Assembly (NCBI GenBank): GCA_903875465.1 | Contig: CAIQWB010000149.1 | Location: 1-64,000, forward strand | DNA: 64,000 nt | Direction: 5' to 3' | Origin: an uncultured Verrucomicrobia subdivision 3 bacterium | GTDB lineage: Bacteria; Verrucomicrobiota; Verrucomicrobiia; Limisphaerales; UBA11358 | Shown: piece after piece, positions 8,551-17,785 of the stretch | How positions within the stretch are numbered: the stretch's first letter is position 1 | Layout of the letters: each line of letters opens with the position of its first letter | Notes under the pieces: generated by a model | What the model was told of the DNA's origin: nothing | Database searches by the model: none | What the model saw: only the letters and a program-made list of their open reading frames with translations | Position numbers and translations under genes: made by a program

Positions 8551-8805
8551 ATGCCGAATACGAAGTCAGCCGAACGTCGCATGCGGGGCAGTGCCCGCAA
8601 AGAGCAGCACAACCGCAGCATCAAGTCCAACTTGCGCCGCGTGGAAAAGAATTTTCGCACCCTCGTTGCCGCAGGCAAGAAGGACGAAGCCGCCAAGCTG
8701 CTGCCCAGCGTGCACTCCACCCTGGACAAGGCCGTGAAATCCGGCGTGGTCCCCCGTCCGACGGTCAATCGCAAGAAGTCCCGTCTGGCCGCTTCGTTGA
8801 ACTGA
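8551..8805 (+). CDS. rpsT: 30S ribosomal protein S20
   Basis: An 84-residue, lysine- and arginine-rich helical protein that binds 16S rRNA in the small subunit. The start MPNTKSAERRMR and the later HSTLDKAVKSGVV segment with its NRKKSRLAASLN tail are typical of S20, and the length is normal. It is a single-gene unit behind a good promoter. Its last 41 bp overlap tail-to-tail with the glycosyltransferase gene on the other strand. Confidence 0.97.
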   Translation: MPNTKSAERRMRGSARKEQHNRSIKSNLRRVEKNFRTLVAAGKKDEAAKLLPSVHSTLDKAVKSGVVPRPTVNRKKSRLAASLN

Positions 8806-9541
8806 ACAGCCGCGGGCGTCCCAGACCCCATTTCGCCAGGCGAAACTGGGCCCCGACGGACAGACAGCCAAAGCCGTATTTCACGCTTCGTCTAAAGTTA
8901 ATAGACGAGGCTTCCTTGAAGTATTTGGTCGGGCAACTCACCTCGGCAATAGTGAACCCGTGCCATAAAATCTGGGCGAGCATCTGATTGTCGAAGATGA
9001 AGTCATCGGAATTGCCATTCAAATCCAGCTTTTCCAAGATTTCCCGGGAAAACGCCCGGTAACCGGTGTGGTACTCCGAGAGCTTCGCCCCGAGGAGCAG
9101 ATTTTCCGTAAAGGTCAAAAACCGGTTGGCCACGTACTTCCACGGCGGCATTCCCCCGGCCAGGGCATATCCCCCCAAAATCCGGCTGGCCAGCACGCAG
9201 GGGTGGAGGCCATTGGCAATGATGGAGGCCATGGCGGGAATGAGTTTGGGGGTGTACTGGTAATCCGGATGCACCATGATGACGATATCGGCCCCGGCGG
9301 CGAGGGCGAGCCGGTAGCACGTTTTCTGGTTCCCCCCATAACCGCGGTTTTGCTCATGGGCTTCCACGATCACCCCCGGCAGTGATTTGGCCACGGCCAC
9401 GGTTTCATCGCGACTCCGGTCATCCACCAAGATAATCTGGTCCACGATCCCTTGGGCCAGAACTTCCTCGTACGTTTTCCGGACGGTCCGGGCCGCATTG
9501 TAGGCGGGCATGACGACCACGATTTTTTTTCCGAGATACAT
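8765..9541 (-). CDS. Family 2 glycosyltransferase (polyprenyl-phosphate type)
   Basis: A 258-residue GT-A fold transferase. The N-terminus KIVVVMPAYNAARTVRKTYE, the DDRSRDETV motif and the DxD-like HPDYQY segment mark a GT2 enzyme, closest in type to dolichol/polyprenyl-phosphate sugar transferases (GYRAFSREIL). No membrane segments are evident. It probably moves a nucleotide sugar to a lipid or surface glycan; donor and acceptor cannot be read from sequence. Its 3' end overlaps rpsT by 41 bp in antisense, so the C-terminal part (RLAKWGLGRPRLF...) is constrained by, or evolved over, the S20 gene. Confidence 0.88.
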   Translation of the reverse strand: MYLGKKIVVVMPAYNAARTVRKTYEEVLAQGIVDQIILVDDRSRDETVAVAKSLPGVIVEAHEQNRGYGGNQKTCYRLALAAGADIVIMVHPDYQYTPKLIPAMASIIANGLHPCVLASRILGGYALAGGMPPWKYVANRFLTFTENLLLGAKLSEYHTGYRAFSREILEKLDLNGNSDDFIFDNQMLAQILWHGFTIAEVSCPTKYFKEASSINFRRSVKYGFGCLSVGAQFRLAKWGLGRPRLFSSTKRPDGTSCD

Positions 9542-9642
9542 TTGCGGGCAATTCTGCTTAAATCCGCGGCCAAGTTCAAACTGTGGTCACAAAAAAATAA
9601 TTTATACAAATTCGTGGAGCGTGGTGTCTATCTAGTGAAACC

Positions 9643-10194
9643 ATGAAACCGGCCGGTCCCAACCATTGGTGCGAGGCGATTTACGACGTGAAAGCGGCGG
9701 AATTGCTGCTCTATGGGCGGGCCCTGGGCCTGAGCCACTGCGAGGCGGAGGATGTGCTGCAGGAGATATTTTTGACCCTGATGGAGAAGCCCCTGCCCCC
9801 CGCCCGGCCGGAGCATTACTGCGTGCGAAGCTACCGGAACCAGGCGCTGAATTACCGCCGGAGCTTGTGGCGGCGGCTCACCCGGGAACTGGAAGCCATC
9901 CGGTGGTTTGAAAAATCCCCCGGCGAAAGCCCGGCGGAACTGGCAGCGATGCGCTGCCTGGCCGAACTGCCGGTGGACCAACGGGAAGTGATCGTGCTGA
10001 AATTCTGGCACCACTACACGTTTGAGGAAATTGCGGAACTTTTGGAAGCCTCGCCGAACACGGTGGCGGGGCGTTATCGTTACGGATTGCAAAAAATCAA
10101 AGCCCGTCTCGAAGGAATTAAATATGAGCAAGATGCCCCCACCCCTGACCGGATTGTCTGCCTGGAAGCCGCGCCCGCCGGCCGCGGGGCTTAA
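9643..10194 (+). CDS. ECF-type RNA polymerase sigma factor
   Basis: A 183-residue sigma-70 family regulator. Region 2 is visible as HCEAEDVLQEIFLTLM. Region 4 is visible as VDQREVIVLKFWHHYTFEEI followed by a helix-turn-helix (SPNTVAGRYRYGLQKIKARL). Region 3 is lacking, as in ECF factors. The 3' end overlaps by 71 bp the start of a gene for a small single-pass membrane protein, an arrangement usual for a sigma/anti-sigma pair. Verrucomicrobia carry many such pairs; the stimulus is not evident. Confidence 0.9.
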   Translation: MKPAGPNHWCEAIYDVKAAELLLYGRALGLSHCEAEDVLQEIFLTLMEKPLPPARPEHYCVRSYRNQALNYRRSLWRRLTRELEAIRWFEKSPGESPAELAAMRCLAELPVDQREVIVLKFWHHYTFEEIAELLEASPNTVAGRYRYGLQKIKARLEGIKYEQDAPTPDRIVCLEAAPAGRGA

Positions 10195-10495
10195 GCGGCG
10201 GATTTTCCGCCAGCAACCGGCCGCGCCGGAGGACCGGTCGTTTTGGAACCTGCTGGTGCCCGCGATGGCGTGCGCCATGCTGTCGCTGCTGGTCTTGAAT
10301 TCGGGCAATGCCCTCACGGCGGGCAGCTTGAAACGGCATTTGATGGGCGACCTCGTAGTGAGCAACTTAAGCTACTCGGCGTACGCCTCCGGGGGCTCCC
10401 AAACGGCCCAGAACCATTTGGATTCCCTCACTTTTGATTGGACAAACCGCAGTGTTTTGACTTCTCCTATAGGTTTTACATCGTCGACCAATTAA
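10124..10495 (+). CDS. Small single-pass membrane protein, possible anti-sigma partner
   Basis: The ATG at 10124 gives 123 residues (MSKMPPPLTGLSAWKPRPP...); the longer track ORF reads back into the sigma gene. A proline- and arginine-rich cytoplasmic N-terminus is followed by one membrane helix (LLVPAMACAMLSLLVLNSG, about residues 44-62) and an outer Ser/Thr/Asn-rich tail. I do not recognise a named anti-sigma domain. The role is inferred from the 71-bp overlap with the sigma factor gene. The stop codon is 8 bp before the DUF2723 start, so the three genes look like one operon. Confidence 0.7.
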   Translation: MSKMPPPLTGLSAWKPRPPAAGLKRRIFRQQPAAPEDRSFWNLLVPAMACAMLSLLVLNSGNALTAGSLKRHLMGDLVVSNLSYSAYASGGSQTAQNHLDSLTFDWTNRSVLTSPIGFTSSTN

Positions 10496-10503
10496 CTAAG
10501 CAC

Positions 10504-13500
10504 ATGGACAAATTGAAACCAACCACCGCCACCCCCACGGCGGGAACCCCGGCGACCCCGCCCGCTCCCCTCAAGGTACCACCGCTGTTCCGCCCCATCG
10601 ACTGGATGGCGCTGGTCATCACCTTCCTGGCGCTCTGGGGGATCTATATTTACTGCCTGGCGCCGGAATTGACGCTGGAAGACTCGGGCGAATTGTGCAC
10701 GGGCTCGTTTTATGCCGGCATTCCGCATCCGCCCGGCTATCCGTTTTGGGCGATTTACAGCTATCTCTGGACGCTCCTGCCGTTTGGCAACGTGGCGTGG
10801 CGGGTGGAATTGGGTGAATCCTTTGCGGCAGCCATGGGTTGCGGGTTGGTGGCCTTCATGGTGTCGCGGGGCAGCAGTCTGTTGATTGAAGGCATTGACG
10901 AGCTGAAAAGTGTGGCCAACCGCTGGGAACGGGCCATTTGCCTGATTGCCGGCGTGGTCACCGGCTTGCTGGTGGGCCTGGATGCCTACATGTGGAGCGA
11001 ATCGGTGGTCATCAACCGGATTTCGCTGTTCGGCGTGCCGTGGCTGACGGTGGTGCTGCTCTTTTTGATGCGCTGGATTTATGCGCCCCAGCAAAAGTTT
11101 TATCTCTATATGGCCATGTTTATCTATGGCTTGTGCGCCACGATTCATCAATCCTTGCTGATGAGCGCCATGGGGGTGGAAGTGGCGATTATCGCCGCCA
11201 ACGCCAAACTGGGCCGCGATCTGTTGCTGGGTAACAGCCTCATTTACCTCCTCGGTCTGGCGGCCCTGGCCTCCGGCTCGGTACCCGCGCTGACCAACAT
11301 GAGTTCCATTGAGAACATGCTGTTCCATATGGTGGGGGTTGGCTCGATTGTGGCCGGCATCTATTATTGCCTGAAAACCGAGGGGATTGGCTCGGAATGG
11401 CTGACCGTGGTGATCATGGGGGTGGTCTGGGTGCTGGGCGTCTCCTTTTATTTCTACGAACCGATTTCCGGCATGACCAATCCCCCGATGGAATGGGGTT
11501 ATCCGCGGACGGTGGAAGGCTTCTTCCATGCGCTGAGCCGCGGCCAGTACGAAAGCGTGCACGGCACGAATTTGTTCCATGATCCCATGCGCTTTGTGGG
11601 CCAGTTGGCGTACATTGTCAACGGTCTGGCGGATTCCTTTAGCTGGGTGTTTATCTTCATCGGCCTGATGCCGTTCCTGTTCCTGTTCAAAATGCACAAA
11701 CGCGAACGGGCCTGGATCGTGGGCCTGTCCTCCATCTACTTCTGTCTCGCGGTGTTGATGGTGATTCTGCTGGACGTGACCCAGGATCGTTCCGCCTCGG
11801 AATTGAACAAGGTGTTTTTCACGGCCTCGCACACGCTCTTTGCGATCATGATCGGGTACGGCCTGACGTTGCTGGCGGCTTATGTGGCGACGAATTACCA
11901 GAAATTCCGCTTCTGGGGTTTGGTGGGCGGCGGGATCGCCGTGGTGCTCGCGCTGTACTGCCTGAAGGATGCGGCGGGCAAACTGTATCATGGACTGAAT
12001 GGCAGTGTGAGCCTGGGCGAACTGCCGGGCGCGATTGCGCAGGCCTTTGCCAAAGACCAGTATGGCTCACCGATTTACGCCAATTTGATCTTGCTGGCCA
12101 TGGCGGTGGCGTTCGTGCTCTCGCTGGTGATATACCGTCAGCGCGGTCCGGTATTCATCCTGCTGGGTTTGTTTCTGGCCATGCCCCTGTATTCCGGGCT
12201 GGCGCACTGGTACAAGAGCGAACAACGCGACCATTGGTTTGGCTACTGGTTTGGCCATGACATGTTCACGCCGCCGTTTGGCATTTACCCGGAAATGACC
12301 CGCGATGCCATTTTGTTTGGCGGCACGGATCCGGGCCGGTTCTGCCCGACCTACATGATTTTCTGCGAAAGCTTTATTCCCCACAATTGCCAGCCGGTGG
12401 AGGATCAAAAATTTGACCGCCGGGATGTTTACATCATCACGCAGAACGCCCTGGCCGACGGCACCTACCTCTCCTACATCCGGGCGCAATATTTCCGCAG
12501 CGCGCAGAAGGATCCGCCGTTTTTCAGTGAGTTCCTGAAATATGTGCTGGGCATTCCGCTGGGACCGAACAGCGCCCTGGTGAGCGGGATTTCCAGTGTG
12601 GCCTACAGCGTTTTGGACAAGCCGTTTACCGCGTTCGGGGCCAGCGTGGAGAAACGCCGTCGCGCCGAGGGGGTTTATCCGCCCAAGGAAATCTACACCC
12701 CTTCCCCGGAGGATTCGCAGCAGTGCTTTGAGGATTACACCTCGGACGTGGCCCGGCGCCAGGCCGTCGGCCAGCTCAAGCCCGGCGAAGATGTGAAAGT
12801 GGAAAATGGCCGGGTGCAGGTTTCCGGCCAAGTGGCGGTCATGATGATCAACGGCCTCTTGTGCAAGGTCATTTTCGACCACAATCCCACCAATGAATTT
12901 TTCGTGGAGGAAAGCTTCCCGCTGGACTGGATGTATCCTTATGAAACGCCCTTCGGCATCATCATGAAGATCAACCGCAATCCGCTGCCGGAGCTGACCC
13001 CGGACATCTTCAAGAAAGACCATGAATTCTGGAGCAAATACTCCGACCGCCTGATCGGCAACTGGATAACGTATGACACATCCGTGCAACAGATTGCTGA
13101 TTTTGCCGAGAAGCTGTACCTGCACAACAATTACGAGGGCTTCAAGGGCGACCGCCGGTTTATCCGCGACGATGACGGTCAGAAGGCCTTTTCCAAATTG
13201 CGCAGTTCCATTGCCGGCCTCTATGCCTGGCGCTGCTTCCCCAACACCTGCCCGCCAGAATACCGCCAGAAATCGGCCGCCAGCCAGGATGCGCTGATCA
13301 AGGAAACGGACTTTGCCTTCAAGCAGTCCTTCGCCTTCTGCCCGTACAGCCCGGAAGCCGTGTACCGGTACGTGAACTTCCTCCTGCAACTCAACCGGCT
13401 GGATGACGCGCTGATTGTGGCCCAGACCTGCCTCAAACTGGATCCCTTTAATGAGCAGATTGTGGGCACGGTGGAACAATTGAGGAAATTCAAGCAGGAG

Positions 13501-13989
13501 AATGCCACGCGCAGCCAGAGCATGACTCAATTGCAGCAAATGGAGGCCATGGCCCAGACCAACCCGGCCAACCTGCCGAACTTGCTCACGCTCGCCTCGA
13601 CGTACTTCCAAATGCAAAATACCGGCCGCGCGTTTGAACTGTTCGACCAGGCGCTGGCCAATGAGAAAATCTCCTATGCCGATGTGGCCAACATCGCGCA
13701 GATTTATTCCCAGGCGGGCAATCTCGCCAAGCTGGAGGGGGCCTTGCGCAAGCTGGTGGCCATCTCCAACAACGTGCCGGAACCGCGCTTTGACCTGGCC
13801 CGGCTGGAAGCCACCATGGGCGAAACCGACCAGGCCATCAAGGACCTGCAAATCTCCCTGGATCTGAGCAAAGCCCGGCGGAAAGCCGACCCGTCCGCGC
13901 GGGATTTGCTGGCGGAAACCATAAAAGACCCCTCGCTGAATTCCCTGCGGAACAATCCGTCCTTCAAACAATTGCTGCTGACGAATTAG
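10504..13989 (+). CDS. DUF2723 multi-pass membrane protein with C-terminal TPRs
   Basis: Starting at ATG 10504 (MDKLKPTTATP) the protein has 1161 residues; the track ORF adds an unlikely upstream stretch. The N-terminal membrane domain carries the DUF2723 hallmark LEDSGELCTGSF plus IPHPPGYPFWAI after the first helix, with about a dozen further helices to about residue 580. A soluble domain follows, then TPR-like helices from about 970 to the end (YFQMQNTGRAFELFDQALAN). DUF2723 proteins are related to membrane O-mannosyl-type glycosyltransferases (GT117/TMEM260), so a lipid-linked sugar transfer to secreted proteins or glycans is likely but unproven. It is the third gene of the sigma-factor unit and has its own terminator. 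Confidence 0.88.
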   Translation: MDKLKPTTATPTAGTPATPPAPLKVPPLFRPIDWMALVITFLALWGIYIYCLAPELTLEDSGELCTGSFYAGIPHPPGYPFWAIYSYLWTLLPFGNVAWRVELGESFAAAMGCGLVAFMVSRGSSLLIEGIDELKSVANRWERAICLIAGVVTGLLVGLDAYMWSESVVINRISLFGVPWLTVVLLFLMRWIYAPQQKFYLYMAMFIYGLCATIHQSLLMSAMGVEVAIIAANAKLGRDLLLGNSLIYLLGLAALASGSVPALTNMSSIENMLFHMVGVGSIVAGIYYCLKTEGIGSEWLTVVIMGVVWVLGVSFYFYEPISGMTNPPMEWGYPRTVEGFFHALSRGQYESVHGTNLFHDPMRFVGQLAYIVNGLADSFSWVFIFIGLMPFLFLFKMHKRERAWIVGLSSIYFCLAVLMVILLDVTQDRSASELNKVFFTASHTLFAIMIGYGLTLLAAYVATNYQKFRFWGLVGGGIAVVLALYCLKDAAGKLYHGLNGSVSLGELPGAIAQAFAKDQYGSPIYANLILLAMAVAFVLSLVIYRQRGPVFILLGLFLAMPLYSGLAHWYKSEQRDHWFGYWFGHDMFTPPFGIYPEMTRDAILFGGTDPGRFCPTYMIFCESFIPHNCQPVEDQKFDRRDVYIITQNALADGTYLSYIRAQYFRSAQKDPPFFSEFLKYVLGIPLGPNSALVSGISSVAYSVLDKPFTAFGASVEKRRRAEGVYPPKEIYTPSPEDSQQCFEDYTSDVARRQAVGQLKPGEDVKVENGRVQVSGQVAVMMINGLLCKVIFDHNPTNEFFVEESFPLDWMYPYETPFGIIMKINRNPLPELTPDIFKKDHEFWSKYSDRLIGNWITYDTSVQQIADFAEKLYLHNNYEGFKGDRRFIRDDDGQKAFSKLRSSIAGLYAWRCFPNTCPPEYRQKSAASQDALIKETDFAFKQSFAFCPYSPEAVYRYVNFLLQLNRLDDALIVAQTCLKLDPFNEQIVGTVEQLRKFKQENATRSQSMTQLQQMEAMAQTNPANLPNLLTLASTYFQMQNTGRAFELFDQALANEKISYADVANIAQIYSQAGNLAKLEGALRKLVAISNNVPEPRFDLARLEATMGETDQAIKDLQISLDLSKARRKADPSARDLLAETIKDPSLNSLRNNPSFKQLLLTN

Positions 13990-14020
13990 GGAGCATTGAA
14001 GTTTTGTTTTAACCATCTGA

Positions 14021-14060
14021 AGCCTGGCCGCGTTGGACGTGGCCAGGCTTTCGGTTTTTT
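14021..14060 (+). terminator. Terminator after the DUF2723 gene
   Basis: AGCCTGGCC (14021-14029) and GGCCAGGCT (14041-14049) form a 9-bp perfect stem with an 11-nt loop, followed by TTCGGTTTTTT. It lies 31 bp past the DUF2723 stop and closes the sigma factor operon. Confidence 0.88.
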
Positions 14061-14427
14061 AACGGGAGCAGCGGGGGCCCGGGGCGGGGGGGAAGGTTTC
14101 CGCACTCCCTATTTTGTGCAGACCGCCCCCCCAGCCCCGTGCCCCGTGCTTCGCGCCTTTCAAACCATATCGCACTAAATCAAACCATAGAAATTGTGAA
14201 GGTAGCTCCCAAAGGCAAGATCGGCCGATTGCCCAAAGTCGCCCAGGAAAGGGGCAACCGCAGGCTGGAGCGCGCCGTTCACGGCGCCTCAACGTAGCCA
14301 GGCAATTTGATTCTGATAAACCGGCGACGTTCCGCGAATCCACGGTGAGGCGGGCTGAAGCCCGCGCTCCGGCGGCAGTGTCAAGCAGCGCCCGGTCACC
14401 TGCATCCTGCCGCAATGCACATCCGGG
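14061..14427. repeat. Gene-free region with two GC-rich hairpins (REP-like)
   Basis: No gene is seen. Two perfect hairpins stand out: GCGCCG-TTCA-CGGCGC (14272-14287) and GCGGGC-TGAA-GCCCGC (14350-14365), both next to GGAGCGC/GCGCTCC words. Compact GC hairpins of this style are often dispersed repetitive units in bacterial genomes. Whether these are repeated elsewhere cannot be judged from this window. Confidence 0.45.
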
Positions 14428-14456
14428 TTGCTGCGGTGCCCCCAATGCGCTAGGAT
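14428..14456 (+). promoter_or_regulatory. Candidate promoter of grpE-dnaJ
   Basis: TTGCTG (14428-14433), a 17-bp spacer and TAGGAT (14451-14456) lie 34 bp before the grpE ATG. Neither a CIRCE inverted repeat nor a convincing heat-shock sigma box was found, so heat control is not supported by the sequence. Confidence 0.4.
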
Positions 14457-14490
14457 AGGGTTCTTGAATTTTTTTGCGCCTAAAAAACGT

Positions 14491-15045
14491 ATGAAGCCAA
14501 CTGAAGAAAACGTCGAAGCGCCCGTTGGGGCGAACGCCCCGGCCTATACGCCGGAGCAAATTGAGGAACTCAAAACCAGCGCCGCCAAGGCGCAGGAAAA
14601 CTGGGAGCGTTTGTTGCGCACCACCGCGGATTTTGAAAACTTCAAAAAACGCGCGGCGCGGGAACGGACGGAGGCCGCCCAAAATGCGACCCTGAATCTG
14701 ATTCACAAATTGCTGCCCATTCTGGATGGGTTCGACATGGCCCAGGCCGCCGCCCAAACCGCCCAGGGCGACAAGCTGGCCTCGCTCCAAACCGGGGTGG
14801 CCATGCTGCAAGCGCAATTCAAAAACTTTATTAATGAGGCCGGCGTGGAAGAAGTGGATGCCCTGGGCAAGCCCTTTGATCCGGCCCTGCATGAGGCCGT
14901 TTCGCAACAGGAATCGGCGGACGTGCCCGAAGGCCAGGTGCTCCAGCAGCTCCGCAAGGGCTACAAGGTGCGCGAACGCCTGCTGCGCCCGGCCACGGTG
15001 ATTGTGGCCCGCCCACCCGAAACCAAAGCCGAAACCCCGGCTTAA
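14491..15045 (+). CDS. grpE: Nucleotide exchange factor GrpE
   Basis: Using ATG 14491 ([13 protein letters not shown]) the protein has 184 residues. A charged, disordered start is followed by the long coiled-coil helix ([28 protein letters not shown]) and the C-terminal beta domain ([33 protein letters not shown]). GrpE exchanges ADP on DnaK. The next gene is dnaJ after 38 bp; dnaK is not in the window. The upstream 21 residues in the track ORF lie in the promoter region and were rejected. Confidence 0.95.
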   Translation: MKPTEENVEAPVGANAPAYTPEQIEELKTSAAKAQENWERLLRTTADFENFKKRAARERTEAAQNATLNLIHKLLPILDGFDMAQAAAQTAQGDKLASLQTGVAMLQAQFKNFINEAGVEEVDALGKPFDPALHEAVSQQESADVPEGQVLQQLRKGYKVRERLLRPATVIVARPPETKAETPA

Positions 15046-15083
15046 ACCAAGCCCGACAAGCCCCCCAGCACCGGACACCAGCC

Positions 15084-16241
15084 ATGGCCAAGCGCGATTA
15101 TTACGAAGTTCTCGGAGTCAAACGGGAAGCGGACCAGGACGAAATCAAAAAAGCCTACCGCAAACTGGCGATCAAGTATCATCCGGACAAAAATCCCGGG
15201 GACAAGGCCGCGGAGGAAAGCTTCAAGGAACTCGGCGAGGCTTATGAAGCGCTGAGCGATCCGCAAAAACGCGCGGCTTACGACCAATTTGGGCATGCGG
15301 CCTTTGATCCCCGGCAACGGGCGAATCGCGGGGGCGGCGGCGGGGGTGGCGGGGCGGGCTTTCACGATCCCTTTGATATTTTCCGGGAGGTCTTCGGTGG
15401 CGGGGGCGGCGGCGGGGGCGGCATTTTTGAAAGTTTCTTTGGCGGCGGCGGCGACCCCTCGGGGGCCCAGCGCGGCGAGGATTTGCGGTTCGACCTGGAA
15501 ATCACCCTGGAGGAAGCCGCCCATGGTTGTGACAAGGAAATTTCGGTCACCAAACAGGACGCCTGTGAAGTTTGCGGCGGCGGGGGGATGGAACGCGGCT
15601 CGAAGATCCAAACCTGCGCCACCTGCGGCGGGCGCGGCCAGGTCTTGATGGCCCGGGGCATTTTCAGCATCGCGCAAACCTGTCCCCACTGCAAAGGCGG
15701 CGGCAAAATTCTCGAAAAGCCCTGCAAAACCTGCGGCGGCGAGGGCAAGCGCAACCGGAGTTCCAAAATCAAGCTGCGCATTCCGGCTGGGGTGGACACC
15801 GGATCGCGGCTGCGTTCCTCGGGCAACGGGGAGGCGGGTTTCCGCGGCGGCCCCGCCGGCGACTTGTACGTGATGTTGCACGTCAAGGAGCATGAGATTT
15901 TTCAGCGCGATGGCGATGACCTGATTTGCGAAGTGCCGGTGAGCTTCGTGCAGGCCGCGCTCGGCGCGGAAATCGAAGTGCCCACCCTGGAAAGCAAAGC
16001 CACCATCAAGATTCCCGCCGGCACGCAACCCGCCACGGTCTTCCGGGTGAAAGGCAAGGGCATGAAAAACCTGCAAGGTTACGGCCACGGCGATTTGCTG
16101 GTGCGGATCCTGGTGGAAGTGCCCACCCGCTTGAATAGCGAGCAAAAGGAAAAATTGCAGGAGTTTGCCCTGCTGTGCGATGGCAAGGAAGCCCCGCTCA
16201 TCCAGGGCTTTTTCGAGAAGGCAAAAAAGTTTTTTAATTGA
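15084..16241 (+). CDS. dnaJ: Chaperone protein DnaJ
   Basis: A 385-residue full-length type I J-protein, the co-chaperone that delivers clients to DnaK and stimulates its ATPase. It has the J domain with HPD at 33-35, a glycine-rich linker (about 80-125), four zinc-finger repeats ([32 protein letters not shown]) and the C-terminal client-binding beta domains. The Gly linker contains an unusually long run of glycines, encoded by near-repetitive ggcggc codons. It is co-transcribed with grpE. Confidence 0.97.
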   Translation: MAKRDYYEVLGVKREADQDEIKKAYRKLAIKYHPDKNPGDKAAEESFKELGEAYEALSDPQKRAAYDQFGHAAFDPRQRANRGGGGGGGGAGFHDPFDIFREVFGGGGGGGGGIFESFFGGGGDPSGAQRGEDLRFDLEITLEEAAHGCDKEISVTKQDACEVCGGGGMERGSKIQTCATCGGRGQVLMARGIFSIAQTCPHCKGGGKILEKPCKTCGGEGKRNRSSKIKLRIPAGVDTGSRLRSSGNGEAGFRGGPAGDLYVMLHVKEHEIFQRDGDDLICEVPVSFVQAALGAEIEVPTLESKATIKIPAGTQPATVFRVKGKGMKNLQGYGHGDLLVRILVEVPTRLNSEQKEKLQEFALLCDGKEAPLIQGFFEKAKKFFN

Positions 16242-16411
16242 GGCGGCCGGGCGGCGGGCGGGGAGGGGCACGCAGCGCAGCCCAAGCCGAGCCCGGCGCA
16301 GGCCCAGCTTGCGGGAGTATCGCCGACCCAGTAGATTGCCCACATGCCTGACGTGCTCGCGCGGTTGCCCGTTTTAAAACCGGGCCAAGCGCTCACGTCG
16401 GCCGCCTGAGT

Positions 16412-17164
16412 ATGCACCGCTTTTATTTACCCCCCGCCCAATGCACGGGCGACCAGTTGCGGCTCACCGACCGCGAGGCGCATCACGCCTTGCATGTGCT
16501 GCGGTTGCGCGCGGGCGAGTCGATCACCGTGCTGGATGGAGTTGGTCACGCCCTGGAGTGCGAGGTAACCGGCTTGACGCGCGCCGAGGTGTCGCTCCGG
16601 GTTCGTCACCGTCATTTCATACCCCCCCTGCCCGGCCAGATTACCTTGCTCCAGGCTCTGCCGAAGGGAAAAATCATGGAGAGCCTGATCCAAAAAGCGG
16701 TGGAACTGGGCGTTCACAAAGTAGTTCCCATCCTCTCGGAACGTGTCCTCAGTCAGCTGGACGAGGAGGGCGCGGAGGGCAAACGGGAAAAATGGCAGCA
16801 GGTGGCCGTGGAAGCCATCAAACAAAGCGGGGCGGCGTGGCTGCCCACCATCGCCGCGCCGGTTCCGCTGGCCCAATACCTTGCGCGGCCCGCAGCGTTT
16901 GAGCTGGCATTCATTGGCTCCCTGCTCACGGAGCGCCGCCATCCGCGGGCCTGGCTGGCCGAAGCCCAGGCACAACTCGGCCGGTTGCCGGGCAGCCTCG
17001 GCGTATGGATCGGGCCGGAGGGGGATTTCACCCCGGCGGAGGTGGCGGCCATTCAGGCCACCGGGGCGAAACCCATCACCCTGGGGCGGCTGGTTTTGCG
17101 GGTGGAAACCGCGGCGATTTATTGCCTTGCGTTTTTGAACTACGAACTGAACACCACCCCATGA
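16412..17164 (+). CDS. rsmE: 16S rRNA m3U1498 methyltransferase RsmE
   Basis: A 250-residue SPOUT-class methyltransferase that modifies U1498 in the decoding centre of 16S rRNA. The N-terminal PUA-like part has HRFYLP and the HALHVLRLRAGE motif. The trefoil-knot part has KAVELGVHKVVPI, GPEGDFTPAEV and LGRLVLRVETAA, which are the cofactor-binding signatures. Length is normal. The stop codon overlaps the start of cutA (ATGA), so the two are translationally coupled. Confidence 0.95.
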   Translation: MHRFYLPPAQCTGDQLRLTDREAHHALHVLRLRAGESITVLDGVGHALECEVTGLTRAEVSLRVRHRHFIPPLPGQITLLQALPKGKIMESLIQKAVELGVHKVVPILSERVLSQLDEEGAEGKREKWQQVAVEAIKQSGAAWLPTIAAPVPLAQYLARPAAFELAFIGSLLTERRHPRAWLAEAQAQLGRLPGSLGVWIGPEGDFTPAEVAAIQATGAKPITLGRLVLRVETAAIYCLAFLNYELNTTP

Positions 17165-17499
17165 AAATGGCGGCGAAGTTCGCGGTGGTGCTGGTCACCG
17201 CGCCAGATTTAAAGACCGCCCGGACGCTCGCCCGGAAGGCGTTGACGGCCCGCCTGGTGGCCTGCGCCAATCTGGTTCCCAAAATCGAATCCCATTACTG
17301 GTGGCAGGGGAAAATGGAGCAGGGCCGGGAAGTGTTGCTGGTCCTGAAAACTCAAAAATCCAAACTGGCCGCCTTGGAAAAGCTCATTCTGGCCGAGCAC
17401 CCCTACGACACCCCCGAATTTTTGGTGCTCGCTCCGACCCACGGCAGCCAGGCGTATTTGCAATGGCTGGCGGACCCAATGGGGAGCGGTGACCGTTAA
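17161..17499 (+). CDS. cutA: Divalent cation tolerance protein CutA1
   Basis: The ATG at 17161 overlaps the rsmE stop and gives 112 residues; the longer track ORF runs back through rsmE. Family motifs are VLVTAPDLKTARTLARKALT, ARLVACANLVPKIESHYWW and HPYDTPEFLVL. CutA1 is a small trimeric PII-like protein first linked to copper tolerance; its exact role remains unsettled. It is the middle gene of rsmE-cutA-zinc ribbon. Confidence 0.95.
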   Translation: MKMAAKFAVVLVTAPDLKTARTLARKALTARLVACANLVPKIESHYWWQGKMEQGREVLLVLKTQKSKLAALEKLILAEHPYDTPEFLVLAPTHGSQAYLQWLADPMGSGDR

Positions 17500-17513
17500 C
17501 CAGGAACGGGCGC

Positions 17514-17777
17514 ATGACTCCGGAAATTTGTCCCCACTGCGGCACGGAAATCCCCCGGCGGGCGCGGGCCTGCCCGGAATGCGGTGCAGATGAGGCCACC
17601 GGCTGGTTGGAGACGGCGGGCACGGAGCATCTGAATTTGCCGGAGGAATCATTTGATTATGCAGCGTTCACCCGCCGCGAATTCGGCAACCCATCCTCCA
17701 AACCACCCGGGATTGCCTGGTATTGGTGGCTTACCGCCGTGATCGTGCTGGCCGGAATGATCGTCTGGCTGCTGTGA
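17514..17777 (+). CDS. Zinc-ribbon single-pass membrane protein
   Basis: An 87-residue protein with an N-terminal zinc ribbon (CPHCGTEIPRRARACPECGA), a linker containing FDYAAFTRREFG, and one C-terminal membrane helix (WYWWLTAVIVLAGMIVWLL). The ribbon would lie in the cytoplasm, tethered to the membrane. It starts 14 bp after cutA and is probably co-transcribed. The function is unknown; small ribbon-plus-anchor proteins of this type are common in Verrucomicrobia. Confidence 0.8.
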   Translation: MTPEICPHCGTEIPRRARACPECGADEATGWLETAGTEHLNLPEESFDYAAFTRREFGNPSSKPPGIAWYWWLTAVIVLAGMIVWLL

Positions 17778-17785
17778 CCGGTCCG

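Noticed and set aside
12067-14016. 649-residue minus-strand ORF opposite the DUF2723 gene
   Set aside because: Compositionally odd antisense frame; the plus strand has clear membrane helices, the DUF2723 motif and TPRs.
14461-14490. Heat-shock sigma32-type or CIRCE control of grpE (cttgaat...)
   Set aside because: A CTTGAAT word is present but no fitting -10 (CCCCAT) and no TTAGCACTC-N9-GAGTGCTAA repeat were found.
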